A stretch of DNA of 64,000 nucleotides from Petunia secreta (taxonomy: Eukaryota > Streptophyta > Magnoliopsida > Solanales > Solanaceae): assembly GCA_029990175.1 (NCBI GenBank), contig JARKIP010000005.1:35411501-35475500 (forward strand), written 5' to 3'. The position numbers were made by a program, and so were the translations under genes. A model generated the notes under the pieces. It was given only the letters and a program-made list of their open reading frames with translations. It searched no databases and had not been told where the DNA came from. This document shows, piece by piece, positions 23,350 through 34,422 of this stretch (position 1 is its first letter; each line of letters begins with the position of its first letter).

Positions 23350-25027
23350 ATGGCTGGAGACGTTTATGATACCATTAAGGTCCCGGTATGCACTTTGTCC
23401 TACCTCTTTGCCGCGGTGAGATCCATAAGCTTGAGGCTTGAGAGCCTTGAACAAGAATGGACCCCCGAGTGCCCAAAAAGATGCCGGAGAAGGCACAAAT
23501 GATGGAATGTTGGGCATTCCCCAACAAGTGGGCATTCCACACAACTTGGGCAATCCCCAAGGTGATGAACAACAAGTTAAGAGTCACTCTACTCCAAAAG
23601 AAGACGATATTGAGTCTCATTCCAATGTACTTGAACATGAGAGACAAAAGAAAGTGAGGAGTGAGGGAGTGACCGGTGACAATCCTAGAGAGGAAAAAGG
23701 AGAGGAAGTGAGGAGTGATGTGAGTACATTGTCACCCGAATCTACACTTGGCCTTGAAAGAAAAATGAGAGAAAGGATAGGAGAGGAAAGACAAAATGAG
23801 AGTGAGGACACCCTTTGTTCTAACTATGCTATATCTTCTTCTTCTTCTACTTGTTTTGGCTCATGTGTAGGTACTGTTAGAGGCAAGCTAGTGGAGCCTC
23901 AACCTTGTGTTTGGAAGGAAAGACAAGAGGAGGAAAATCTTCAATATGAGCTTCATGAGGAAGGAGTTGCTCATGACACTTCAAGTGAAGAGAGTGCTCA
24001 AGGAAGTAACTCAAATGTAAGTGTTGCTTCCTCTTCTCATGACTCTACTAGTTTCTTGTCTTGTGATGACTCAACTCTGGTTGGTGCTTATGATGCATCT
24101 AGTGAATATGCCACTAGCGAAGAGTCTAGTGGTCAACTTGTGTGTGCTTGTGAACCACTAGTTGAGAGGATTGATAAGCCACTTCATGATATGAGCCCGG
24201 TATTCAATGAACCTCTCTTTAGTGAAGAAGTAGTAGTTGACCTTGCATGTAGCCCTTATTATGATACACCACTTATTTTCGACAAAGGAAAAGATGAGTT
24301 GTTTGATCATGCCCTTATTGATATAGTTGCCCTTGGTGGAACTATGTGTTATAGTGAGGATGGTGGTGGCCTTGAGGAGTGCCTAGTGGATGAGATGGAT
24401 CGGATTATATTCGATGACTCCTCAAGTACGGGTGATGAACCTAGTTATGATACTTCACCTTTTCTTGACCTTGAGAATGGGATGCGTACTTTTACTAATC
24501 CTTTGTTGGGGGCATCCTTATTTGTGGTGGTGAGTTGTATCGAGCTAGATTTGGGAATGAGTTGGAACCTCCATGGTGTGAGAGATTTGATCTCATAGAC
24601 AACTCTTTATTTGAAGCTTCGAGTGAGGTAGATGATTCTTCTAGTGACACTACTCTTGTTGGTTTGGGTTATGATGATGAAGAGGCCATTATTAATGCCT
24701 TACTTGAGAGTTTACCTTGTGATGAGGGTTGTCTTGAGGATGAAATTAAAGGTGAGGAGGTATTTCGTAGTGTGAATATGAGTGCTTTTAAGAAGGGGAG
24801 TGGGGTAATTGATGCTAAATGTGAATTGAACTACTTTGCCTATCCCATCCCACATGTTAACCGCACTTTGAGAAATAAGCATACCAAAACCATTGTGCCA
24901 AATTGTGAAAATACTTTATTGAAGGTTTGGTGTGCTAACAACGAACTTAGGAATCATAGGATTATTGATAGATTGATTTTGCATTTTTCATACCCTATTA
25001 ATCCCTTTGATTGTTCTTGTGTTGGGT

Positions 25028-25814
25028 TGATAAGACCCAAATCGAGCAACTATCTAAAAAACATCATCCAAGGCCAAGGAAGAGCTTATGCATTGGAACG
25101 CCATGGAATGAGGAGCATTCGGGATCAATTTCAGAGCGTCTCAAGGCTGCCTAAGAAGGGGCGGACCGCCTACTCAACTAGGCCGGCCGCCTAGTTTTGA
25201 TCAGCTCTCTGGATTGTGCTTCAGGCGGACCGCCTCTGCAAGCCCTTCAGAACAGGCGGACCGCCTACTCCAAGGAGGCTGGCCGCCTGCTTCAACTAGG
25301 CTGAGCGCCTACTCCCTGGAATGCTGGGCGCCTACTCTAAGTGGGCGCCTAGTGCTGAACAAGTTGCAGGAATTGCTAGTTTTAGCCTATGTAATTTCTA
25401 TTATGCCCCTATGTGGCTTATGACTTTAGAACTTACTTAAGGGTACTTTAGGCCTTTCCTTATGTCTTAAATGAGGCCTATAAATACTCCCTAGCTTAGC
25501 ATTATTCGGAAGTTAGCTATTATGATGAATGATTGATTGTCAATGACAATGTTCAAGAGTGGATTCTCTTTGAATGAAAACCCTTTGAGACGGTTTGAGT
25601 TTACTAGTGGATTCTAGTTGAACCCCAAACCACCCCTGATCATTCTATTTGCGAGTCCCAGGTGCGGCTCGAGGGTAGTTGCATAGTGTAGGTCCTCCTT
25701 GACGCCGATACGAGGGTATCACGGAACAAGTTCTCCGTGGTTACTTCGTAGGGAGTTCGAGTAGTGTCTCGCTCCTATCTTTACTTTCCGCGTATTTGAT
25801 TTTGATTCTTATCA
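25028..25814 (+). mobile_element. Solo LTR H1 (787 bp)
   Basis: It starts TGATAAGACCC, ends GATTCTTATCA and is flanked by TGGGT at 25023-25027 and 25815-25819. It interrupts the acidic ORF of N, whose C-terminal codons continue on the far side. GC boxes at 25145-25350 include two exact AGGCGGACCGCCT palindromes (25223-25235 and 25254-25266). H2 (47588-48299) is the same family in reverse orientation. Confidence 0.9.
25479..25486 (+). promoter_or_regulatory. TATA box of solo LTR H1
   Basis: TATAAATA in GCCTATAAATACTCC, about 130 bp downstream of the GC-box cluster, as in the N LTR. Confidence 0.6.
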
Positions 25815-26018
25815 TGGGTGCACTTCTTTGTTGAACCAAGTACTTGCAATTTCCCTTGGGAATATGAACTTTTTTATTGCTATTGATACTTGGTTATACC
25901 ATAAGAGTGTGTTTTCCTACACTTTTGGCGCTAATCTACTCTTGTAGTAGGAGCTTTTTGTTGTGTTTGTCTTTGGGTGTAGGCTTTGATGGTTTGATTT
26001 CGAGGACAAAATCCTTTT

Positions 26019-26031
26019 AAGAAGGGGAGGA
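26019..26031 (+). other. Polypurine tract of element N
   Basis: AAGAAGGGGAGGA directly precedes the 3' LTR start. It is the usual plus-strand DNA primer of LTR elements. Nearly the same tract, within GAAGGGGAGGATGATG, ends Gypsy-1, Gypsy-2 and K although their LTRs differ. Confidence 0.85.
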
Positions 26032-26867
26032 TGATGTAATCCAAATTAGGCTTAGGTCCCAACCATCAAGAGCCGAGCTAGAAGGATGCGAGGATGCAAG
26101 GATGGAAGGGCAAGAGCTTAGGTGATGATTTGAAAGTCATGCATTTGAGCTCAATTGAAGGAAGGAAACCTATGCATCAGGACCAGGCGGAGCGCCCACA
26201 TCTAGGCGGAGCGCCTAAACCACTGTACAACTAGGTGGAGCGCCTGAAGCTAGGCGGAGCGCCTAAACCACTGTACAACCAGGTGGACCGCCTGAAGCTA
26301 GGCGGAGCGCCTAAGCCTGGGGCCTCTTTTGATCAGAAGCTCAGCCAAGCGGAGCACCCCATTCCAGGCGGAGCGCCCAGCACGCTGAAGCCTCCAACTT
26401 TTGTCTTGGACTTCCTATTTTGCCCCTAAGTGATGTATAATGCCTTAACTTGGCTTGAGGGAACTTTAGACCTTTCACACTAGTCTTAGAAAGTTCTATA
26501 AATAGAACACTTAGCCATGCATCTGTAACAAGCAAACCTTGAATTATGAATGATGAACATTTGAGTGAATCTCAATGAAAACCCGTGAGCGGGCTTGATT
26601 TTAGTTGGTAGAATCCAAGTTGAACGTCTAATCTCTTTGATCATTCTATTTGCAAGAGCCGAGTGTCTTTTGAGGGTAGTTGCGTAGTATAGGTGATCCT
26701 TGACTTCACCCAGGGTATATCGAGACAAGTTCCTCGATGCTACTTAGGTAAATGCTTCAAGCCTCGTCTTGCTTTTTATCTAGATATCTTGTTAGACATC
26801 GCTCTATCTTGATTTTGCTTCCGCATTTATCATATCTTTTTTAGCCTCCGTGTTTTGCATTGCATCA
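26032..26867 (+). repeat. 3' LTR of element N (836 bp)
   Basis: It starts TGATGTAATCC and ends GCATTGCATCA. It is close to the 5' LTR but about 50 bp shorter because it has fewer GC-box units (26185-26385). Flanked on the right by the CACTC duplication. Confidence 0.9.
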
Positions 26868-28152
26868 CACTCTTTTGCCATGTGACCATAACCTCTGCAT
26901 TTATGACACCAAATTTTCGAAGTACTAGGAGTATTGAGTTAAACTTTACCTCCCATCTCTTTAGAGTTATTCACGATCACTCCCTTTCGAAGGGTTTCTT
27001 CTGATCACGGCCGGTATTGGAATTTGTAGGTTTCGGACTTTTCCAATCTTTACCCCGATTCAAAGGAGTTGAATTAGTAACCCCTTGGTGCCGACCAGCT
27101 CGATCGTCCTTCACCCATTTCCCAGCATCGATCGCTGCATGGAAAGCTTCATCCAAAGTATGGAACACATGCAGTCTGAGTTGAGATGACATAGCTCGAG
27201 TCAACCTATTTTTGAACCGAATGATGGGTTGCTCATCATCTTCTTCCATATCAAGAGCCAATCCAATTTTCTCAAACTCATCGTAGTACTCTTCTACTGA
27301 TTTAGACCCTTGTTTCAAATCATAGAGCTTCTGAAGTTGCTCTTGACGATATTTAGCCGTCACATACTTAGTATCCATCATTCTTTTCAATTGAACCAAA
27401 GTAAGGTTCTCAGATAATGCATACTTTCTTCTCATTCTCTTCTCAGCTTCCCACCAAGTAGAAGCATATGCCTTGAACAAAAAAATAGTATAGGCATCAT
27501 TTCTTTCATCGGTCATCTTATTTGTTTCAAATATTCCTTCCAATCGAACCTTCCAATCAAGATATTGGTCTGAATCACTAGTTCCTTTGAACGGTAGAAT
27601 AGTGATCTTGAAATTGTTCAAGTTTGCATCTCTAAGACCTCGGGCTTGTTCTGGATATACATCATAGTAATAATCATCAGCCTAACATTCAAGAGGCCTT
27701 TCAACATAAGCTCCTCATCCTCGACCTCGGGGGTTTCCAAGGCCTCGGTGAGCCTGTCCTCGGTGATAGAACGGTTGCTCACAGAACATCACCCTCTTCA
27801 GCAACGGCTGCTAAATTTCTTAGGGGTATTTGAGGTAGTGGTAAATAAGCATGGGGAAGGCCCAAGTTTTGCTGTTCAGCTTGGGGAATGCCCAAGTTTT
27901 TCTCATTTCGAACTACTTTAGCTCTCATTTGTTGGTGTCAGGCCAACTCAGCAAATTGCATCGATCGCATAGAAGTGGAATCGCTTGTTCCAACACCGAA
28001 CCCTGGTAAGGCCTTGGAGGCTCAGTCATGTTTGAGATTTGCAACTCGAATGTTTAGTCCCTTTAGCTCGGCACTGATGCCTTGTACTGCAGCCATGAGA
28101 TCGGCTAATGATACCTTGGGCGCATCCACACCCTTCTCTCCATTTTCAGCCA
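26868..28152 (-). pseudogene. gag of Gypsy-2
   Basis: The original start is probably complementary to 28150-28152 (MAENGEKGVDA..). 26977-27621 is the best preserved gag core in the window: FKITILPFKGTSDSDQYLDW, ASTWWEAEKRMRRKY, KLYDLKQGSKSVEEYYDEF and HTLDEAFHAAIDAGKW. It is followed by the first half of a zinc knuckle, CHKCRGYGHMAKE, cut by element N. The N-terminal 170 codons are broken by stops and shifts. Confidence 0.8.
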
Positions 28153-28450
28153 TGGTACCTACACAATTCAAAAATAAAGAAGTTTTTGGTTAGAATCACC
28201 TCACACACTCCCTCACTTTTTTTGGATGGCGCTTGGGTCCACTCAATTTGTAGGTTCGGTAACTCAAGAACTTGTAACCAATGGCTTCTTCGGTTTGATC
28301 AATTTCTCTCAAACACTCCAAATTTGACAAGACTGGTTGTCTCCTTCGGGAAGAGTGAATCGATTCGATATGATGGAACATACACTATTTAATTGCGCAC
28401 AGGAGGCCAAGAATTTACTACGAACTTTGAACTTTGGTCATTCCACACAC

Positions 28451-29060
28451 GAGTTCCTATAAGCTCAAACAAGTTAGTAGTACCTCGAGTAGGAGAATTT
28501 TCTCGAGAGATCTACTAACGAGATTTCCACTGACACAAAGAAAGAAAGATAACCTAGAAGAATCTACCCTGCGTTTCCTCTTTTGGAAACCTCGGACACG
28601 TCACCTTTATACGGACAAAAGTGGTCCCTCCTTTGGTAAGGATTAGGGTTTAACCTTATCCACTTTCCTCTTTTCTACCAACAATTTTCACTTGAGGTTT
28701 TTAGGCTACGGTACCTTCCCCTTTCTTCTTCAATGGAACAGTTAACCTTTTAATTTCAAAGGTACAGACACTTCCACTTTGTTCACAGTCCAAAATTCAA
28801 GGTAAGATTCAAGGTCGCTTCTCCTTCAAGACATCGTACGTACGCTATTACAATGTAATAATTTTCCGGCATTCGGACGGTGCTTAACGACTTAAATTCA
28901 CAGTTTTCCAAGCAAATACACGACCCAAATCAACCAATAACCACCTGTTTCAACAACAAACAACAAAAAAGCAAATGGAATTTTCAAACAGTAACACCAA
29001 TGCTTGGACAGTTCAAAAACCTCGAGAAACTATTTTCGACAAATGATGTACGACTGGTGT
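28451..29060. other. Unassigned stretch between Gypsy-2 and element E
   Basis: No motif-bearing ORF and no LTR of the families seen elsewhere. It may be the remainder of the Gypsy-2 leader or older flanking DNA. The left part contains a short inverted TCTCGAGA. I see nothing else. Confidence 0.3.
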
Positions 29061-29962
29061 TGATGCAGGGTAAATTGAGCCAAGACACCAACCATCAAGA
29101 GCCAAGCTTGAAGGATGCAAAGGATGGACAGTCAAGAGCTTAGGTGGAGGGGAAGATGATGCAATCCAAGTTCCCTCAAGACCATTTACTCGGAGTCAAG
29201 CTAAGGAGTTCCAAAATGCTCATCTATAGTTGGTTTGAAAGAACTTTGAAGATGAAGGCTCTGGAGATGATTTGAAGGTACGCACTTGACTGCCTTAGAT
29301 ACTTCAGCAATGGGCGGACCCCCATATAGCATTGGGCGGACCGCCTACTCCCTCACCCCCTCAGAATTTGCCTGACTGTGAGATTCACACCTCTCTGAAG
29401 ATGCACCAAGCAGACTGCCCCGGCGAACCAGGCGGACCGCCTGTTCTTGATGATTACTCTGAAGTTGTCTAGGCAGGACACCTCTTGGACTAGGCGGGGC
29501 ACCTAGTGCTGTTATGCCTTGACGGGATTTTTGGCTCACTTTATGTGTATTTCCTATTATAGACTTATGTGGCCTTTATTGTTTTCCAAACTTGTGGGGT
29601 TATTTTAGACTTTACTTAGAAGTGTGGAAAAATCTATAAATACCATACTTAGTCTTCATTTCATCAGTTTTGACGTTAGAATTAGACATTGAAGAATAGA
29701 CATAGAAGAGGCTTGGCATTTCTTATTGAAACTTGAAGCTTCGTGTATCTCTTTACTTGAAACCTATGGAGATTCATCTCTGATATGAAATCCTTGTAAG
29801 GTTCGAGCTTCATTTCTCTCTTTGGATAATCAATCATGTATTGAATCGATTATCCATTCTATTCTTCTATTTTTGTTCTTCCTCGACTCAAATTTCTTGA
29901 TATCTTGTGTGATTGCTTCCGCGTCTACTTTATCTGCTTCCTCGTGTTTTTACCCCGTATCA
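29061..29962 (+). repeat. 5' LTR of element E (902 bp)
   Basis: It starts TGATGCAGGGTAAATTG and ends TACCCCGTATCA. GC boxes lie at about 29320-29510, including an exact AGGCGGACCGCCT at 29430-29442. TATAAATA at 29635. Confidence 0.8.
29635..29642 (+). promoter_or_regulatory. TATA box of the element E LTR
   Basis: TATAAATA in ATCTATAAATACCAT, about 125 bp after the GC-box cluster. Confidence 0.6.
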
Positions 29963-29965
29963 TTT

Positions 29966-29978
29966 TGGTATCAGAGCA
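29966..29978 (+). other. Primer-binding site of element E
   Basis: TGGTATCAGAGCA three bases after the LTR end, the initiator-tRNA-Met type. Confidence 0.85.
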
Positions 29979-30932
29979 CAGCTAGATTTTGTTCTTACCA
30001 ACCCTCATCCTATTTCATCATGCCTTTCTATCTTATTTTATTGTGTTTTTGTTGTTCTTGTTCTTGAAGAAAAGAAAAAGAAGAAAATAATTGAAAAACT
30101 TGAAAACTACAAAAAAATTCATAGAACTTGTTTGATTTTATTTCCCGTTCATTGAAAATCATTAGGGATTGTTCTATGTCGTATTCTCGTTCTTTTGGTA
30201 CCACAAAATCGTGATTTGGTGTTGTGAATCAAAATTTCAAGATTCAAAATCCCAATTTTTGAAAACCCTAGAAATTTTATTCAAAATCAACAATCAAACT
30301 TGTTGTTGTTTGTTCGGGTTTAAAAACTATTGGGGATTATTTAGATTCTTTGAAAACATCTTTGGGTACCTTTAGATTTGAAAAAAAAAAAAGTTGAAAA
30401 CATTAGAAAAATTGGGTGAAAAATGGGCAAAACCCGTTGTTGAAAGCTGCAGGAAACAGCAGTAGGCAGAGTGCCCCTGTGAAACAGGTAGACCGCCTAC
30501 TTTTTTACTCCCTCTCTATACTTTTAGTAGATGGACCGCCTACTCTGCAGAGGCGAGGGCCTCTTTATGTAAACGGTTATGGTAGTTTATTTCCTAGATT
30601 TTCGCTTGTTCTTTGCTTCAGAGCTTCTTGGTTAGTGTTTGTTGGGTAATTGTCCTACTGCATTGACACTAACTCTTGAGCTTTTAAGGTCTCGTGCGTC
30701 TTGGAGCTTCCCTATAGTCGTAGAACTTTATTGATTTCAAGTGCGCACTTTAAATAGTCGTTCTTCTATAGAGTCACATTAATACCATTCCAAATCAATA
30801 CTTGGACATATTAGTTGGTTATTTTACCACCGTAATTCCTAAGAGATTAAGTCATCTACTTGAATTTTCATAATTAAGTGGTGCACGTGAGAGAGTGAAT
30901 TTACGAGGTCCTTTTCTCTTATTGTTGCAACT
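29979..30932 (+). other. Leader of element E with GC-box cluster
   Basis: Untranslated leader. GC boxes at about 30467-30560 (GGTAGACCGCCTAC, GATGGACCGCCTAC, GAGGCGAGGGCCTC) lie about 500 bp past the LTR end. The rest is AT-rich with no gene. Confidence 0.6.
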
Positions 30933-31824
30933 ATGTCCTCGGATGATGATTGTGGAGGTTATGACTCATGTGGAGACGATGCGAGTTGCTATAACGATGG
31001 TAGAGACTATGGTTCCTATGATGATGATAATGGGCTTTGCTATGATGTTTCAGGAAACCATGGCTCCTATAGTGATGAAGCGGGTCAGTATGATGATTAT
31101 GAGGCTTATGAAACCTATGAAGCTTGTGGAGATGAATGTGAAGATTCTTATGTTTCAAGAAAACGAACATGGTAACGCTTCAAGGTACAATGTTCTTACT
31201 TACTCTTCTTATGATGACCTTGAAAATATAGATTGTGATAGAGAGAGAATTGATAACAAAGTTGATTATAGAAATTATTCATTTGCATCTTCTCTTGGTG
31301 TTTGTATAAATAAACAAGGGAGTAGTAGTGGTCTTTCTATTGGGTTGGGAAGAAGTGGTAATGGAACCATGAGAAAAGAAGGACTTCCATCTTCTACTTG
31401 TACTAGAAAGTTAAATGCTTCAATTTCTTATGTGAAAGGCGATTTGAGGCCTACGGTGAGAAGCATGGATAGTTATGTAGGAGAGGCTCTTATAGGTTCC
31501 ATGGTGAGACTCTTTCCTCAACTTTCAACAAGACATTTAATGATAAGAGAGTGACGGGAAGTAGAAGTTACTCTAGCGATGTTGTTAGTAGAGGAGGGAT
31601 AAGGAAGACCCAAGTTGATGGTGATGCTACTCTTAGACATTCAAGTCCTTTCTTCGATGTTTATCTACAAAACTTGGGTAGCGTCGGTTCGTTGTTGAGG
31701 TAAATGGGTATGCAGGAAACTTGTTTAAAATTGGTGAGACCCATGCCAATTGCATTAGCACCTCTTTGGTTTATAGGCTAAGGATACCATGCCATGATCT
31801 TGAACATCCTTATGAGTATAATGG
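30933..31824 (+). pseudogene. gag-like frame and protease remnant of element E
   Basis: It starts with an Asp/Tyr/Gly-rich low-complexity stretch (30933-31175, for example GQYDDYEAYETYEACGDECE), like the DY-rich gag start of element A. A frameshift then leads to a polar stretch ending near 31554. No gag core or zinc knuckle remains. Near 31700-31820 a decayed protease can be read (IGETHANCISTSLVYRL, aligning with the DSGSC.N.VS.. region of element A). The right end is cut by the LTR of element K. Confidence 0.5.
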
Positions 31825-32578
31825 TGATGCAGGGTAAACGAGCGGAAGCAGTAAAATAGATGCGGAAGCAAGTAAACACCAGATAACGAGAAAATAGAGA
31901 TGGGGAAGAAAAGAAATAGAATAACGAAAGGATAAATGAATCAAACCATGATTTGAATATCCGAGAGAGAGAAAGAAACTTAAACAACTCATGGGGTCAC
32001 ACTAGGTTGATCCACAACGGATTCCAAGTAAGAGATACATGAAGCTCAAGCTTAAACAAGAATGGCCAAGCCTATTCTATTTTCTATTATCTATTCTCCA
32101 AATCTAGCTAATGAAATGTAAAGGCTAAGGGTCTATTTATAGTATTTCCCTAATGCTAACAAACATCGAAAATACCCTATAAGTTGGGTAAGATAGTAAA
32201 GTCCACGTAGGGTCAAACTAGTAAATAATACTAGACTAAAATAGGAGTCCCATCTTGGTTTGACTGTGAAGTAGGCGGAGCGCCTATGGCATGGGTGGAG
32301 CGCCTGAAATTGGCACGATTTCTGGCAGTAGCTGATTTGGGCGGAGTGCCTACATTGGAGGCGGAGCGCCTGGCAGCACAATGCTTTGGGCAGAGCCAGT
32401 GGGCGGACCTCCTAGGGTATGTGGGCCGAGAGCTAGTGTGCCTTTGGCGGGGCGCCTGCTTGTTACTCCTTCAACTCACTCCCGAACTCTCCTCCAATGC
32501 TCTTGGCCTCCCATCCTTTGCATCCTCCAATCCCGGCTCTTGATGGTAAGTGCTTTAGGCTCGATTTGCCCCACATCA
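31825..32578 (-). repeat. 3' LTR of element K (754 bp)
   Basis: The plus strand starts TGATGCAGGGTAAACG and ends GCCCCACATCA. It contains CTATTTATAG (complement of a TATA box) near 32136 and GC boxes at 32270-32460 (GGCGGAGCGCCTATG, GGAGGCGGAGCGCCTGG). Confidence 0.75.
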
Positions 32579-34422
32579 TCCTCCCCTTCTTGAAAGGATT
32601 CCGTCTTCGAAATCAAACCAACAAGACCTACAACCAAAGACAAGAACAAGCCAAATATCCTACTACAAGAGTAGGTTAGTGTAAGTAGTGTGGAAAACAC
32701 ACTCTTATGGTATAATCAAGCATCAATAACAATGATAAAGCGCATGTTCCCAAAGAAAACAATAAGTCCTCGATTTCCCAAAGGGGTGTACCCAACACAA
32801 GAATCATCAAAGAGATCAATAGGGTATGGAATATGCGAGATCAAGCCATGAAAATTTCTATGATCCCTAAGTCTAATAATAACACACCAAAACATCCCAC
32901 TACAAGAGTAGGTTAGCTCAACAAGAGTGAGTTCAAGGAATGTGGAAAATACACTCTTGTGATAGAGTCTTGTATCAATACCAATCAAAAAGTATAGGTC
33001 TCCAAAGGAAACAACAAGTTCTTGGCTCAACAAGGACAAGCACTCACTACCATAACAAGCAAAGAGATTAATAGGATATGGAACATGCAAGATTAAGCAA
33101 TCAAAAACGCTATCATCTCTAAGCTTATAACCAACACACCAAGCCTTCAATCCATTACTATCACAATGTGACTCATTGGCTTTGGCTTGCTTAACACCCA
33201 AAGTGTGATCAACATGTGGGGTGGAGTAAACAAAATAGTTCAATCGGCAACTAACATCAATTACTCCACTTCCCTTCTTGGAAGCACTCTTACACACACC
33301 AAGAGTGACTTTCTCACCTCTAAATCCTCCTCTAAGACAATCTTCCTCACTTAAGACAATCTTCTTCACTAGACAAACTCCCAAGGAAGGTCTCCAAAAT
33401 AGGTTCTTCATCATTATAGTCCACACAATGAAGGTTAGGACTACTAGAAGATGGTCCAACAAAACCAATACCAAGACCACTCATCTCACTTGGAGTTCCA
33501 AATAATTGATTGTCTATAGAGTCAAACTTTCCAAACCATGGAGGTTTAAATCCAAACTCTTCTCTAGTTTGATATATGCTATATCCTCTTTTAAAATCCC
33601 CTTCAAACAAAGGGTTAGTGAAAACAATTCCACTACCCATCAAAGGTGAGGCATCCAAACTAGAGTAATCATCCATACTTGAGAAGTCATTGAATACAAT
33701 TCTTTCCATCTCATCCACTAGGGACTCCTCAAGGTCCCTACCCACCTTACCACAACACATAGGTTCACCATTATCAAGCAAATCATCAAGGGAAAGAATA
33801 GGATATTCATTCAATTCATCTTGCTCTTTATCAAATATAGGTGGGGTGTCTTAACAAGGGTCACAAACAAGGTCAACTTCAAGATCTTCACTAAAGAGAG
33901 GTTCAATAAAAACTGAGCTCACATCATGAGGTGGCTTATCAACCTCTCAAACTAGTGGTTCACAATCACACACAAGTTGACCAACCGACTCTACACTAGT
34001 TGCAAACACATTGTATTCACACATATCATCAACTAGCATAGAGTTTTCACAAACACTATCACATGACAAGGAAGTAACATGCTCAAGAGAAGAACTATCA
34101 CATACCTTTGAGTGACCATCTTGCTCACTCAATGCACTTGAAGTGTCATGAATTGTCCCTCCACCTTGAAGCTCACATTGAAAATCTTCTTCACCTTGTC
34201 CATCATTCTTGGAACATGATTAAGGTTCCATTGGTTTGCCTTCAAGAATACCTACACAGTACTCACACAAGTAGAAGAAAAATATAAAGAGTAAGTGTTA
34301 GAATAAGGGGTATCCTCACTCTCAACAATTCTTTTTCCCTCTCTCTTTTCCCTCATTTTCTTTCAAGGTCGGGTGCAGATTCGGGTGGTGACATCCCACT
34401 CACATCACTCAACACATCCATT
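32476..34422 (-). pseudogene. Acidic ORF of element K, broken; function unknown
   Basis: Open pieces 33947-34132, 33347-33814, 32716-33480 and 32476-32700. Conserved with N and C: QLVCDCEPLV, EESLVDEMERIVFND, FTNPLFEGD, SASKKGSGVIDVSCRLNYF, LILHVPYPINLF and DTRLYHKSVFST. The terminal part is tandemly duplicated (see repeat at 32652-33130). The frame then continues ISKTESFQEGEDD through the polypurine tract into the LTR, the same peptide that ends the Gypsy polyproteins (MKSSQEGEDDA). Its role is unknown. Confidence 0.6.
32652..33130 (-). repeat. Imperfect tandem duplication of about 240 bp in element K
   Basis: Two successive blocks start with the same words: CTACTACAAGAGTAGGTTAG near 32660 and CACTACAAGAGTAGGTTAG near 32900. 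Each runs through a GTGTGGAAAA-type stretch and ends in a TTCTCTAAG-like sequence. The encoded ILHVPYPINLF..FFGD..FLIGID block thus occurs twice. The other copies of this ORF have one. Confidence 0.65.

Larger units (their letters stand above)
23350..25947 (+). pseudogene. Acidic ORF of element N, most complete copy; function unknown
   Basis: I do not recognise this family. The start is the ATG at 23350 (MAGDVYDTIKV). The first 40 residues (VRSISLRLESLEQ) resemble the gag N-terminus of element D, so a gag start is fused to a different protein. A frameshift near 23460 leads into a long open stretch to 24598: charged and Ser-rich (VTGDNPREEKGEEVRSDVS, SSSSSTCFGSC), then Asp/Glu-rich (EECLVDEMDRIIFDD, DEPSYDTSPF). 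A second frameshift near 24520 leads to 24535-25027 with KKGSGVIDAKCELNYFAYP and LILHFSYPINPFD. Solo LTR H1 interrupts; beyond it the frame ends NFFIAIDTWLYHKSVFS and stops at 25947. No enzyme motifs, signal peptide or zinc knuckle are seen. Confidence 0.7.
21411..26867 (+). mobile_element. Element N: complete non-autonomous LTR element with acidic ORF
   Basis: 5' LTR 21411-22294, tRNA-Met-type primer-binding site 22298-22310, leader, acidic ORF 23350-25947, polypurine tract 26019-26031 and 3' LTR 26032-26867. The element is flanked by CACTC at 21406-21410 and 26868-26872. It has no RT or integrase, so mobilisation needed a partner's proteins. Solo LTR H1 (25028-25814) is inserted in the ORF. 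The two LTRs differ mainly in the number of GC-box units. Confidence 0.9.
16855..28450 (-). mobile_element. Gypsy-2: decayed Ty3/Gypsy element hosting element N
   Basis: Minus-strand order: leader (28450-28153), gag (28152-26868), [N], protease (21405-20547), RT (20245-19385), RNase H, integrase (about 18900-17492), 3' LTR (16855-17654). It is the same family as Gypsy-1, collinear with it almost throughout. The right boundary is approximate; no 5' LTR or primer-binding site is found. N splits the zinc-knuckle codons exactly (TSD CACTC). Confidence 0.8.
29061..31824 (+). mobile_element. Element E: 5' part of an LTR element, cut by element K
   Basis: 5' LTR 29061-29962, primer-binding site, leader with GC boxes, DY-rich gag-like frame and decayed protease remnant, then element K at 31825. 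No 3' LTR of this type is found. Similar in layout to element A. Confidence 0.75.
31825..34422 (-). mobile_element. Element K: non-autonomous LTR element with acidic ORF, 5' end missing
   Basis: 3' LTR 31825-32578, polypurine tract complement (TCCTCCCCTTCTTGAAAGG) at 32579, then the acidic ORF. Homology with C stops at about 34422, where unrelated AT-rich sequence starts, so the gag start, leader and 5' LTR are lost. Inserted into the protease remnant of element E. Confidence 0.75.

Noticed and set aside
30895..31554. Met-rich 219-codon ORF as a gene
   Set aside because: Its first third is the wrong frame of the Asp/Tyr-rich stretch; only the later part may belong to the element E frame after a frameshift.
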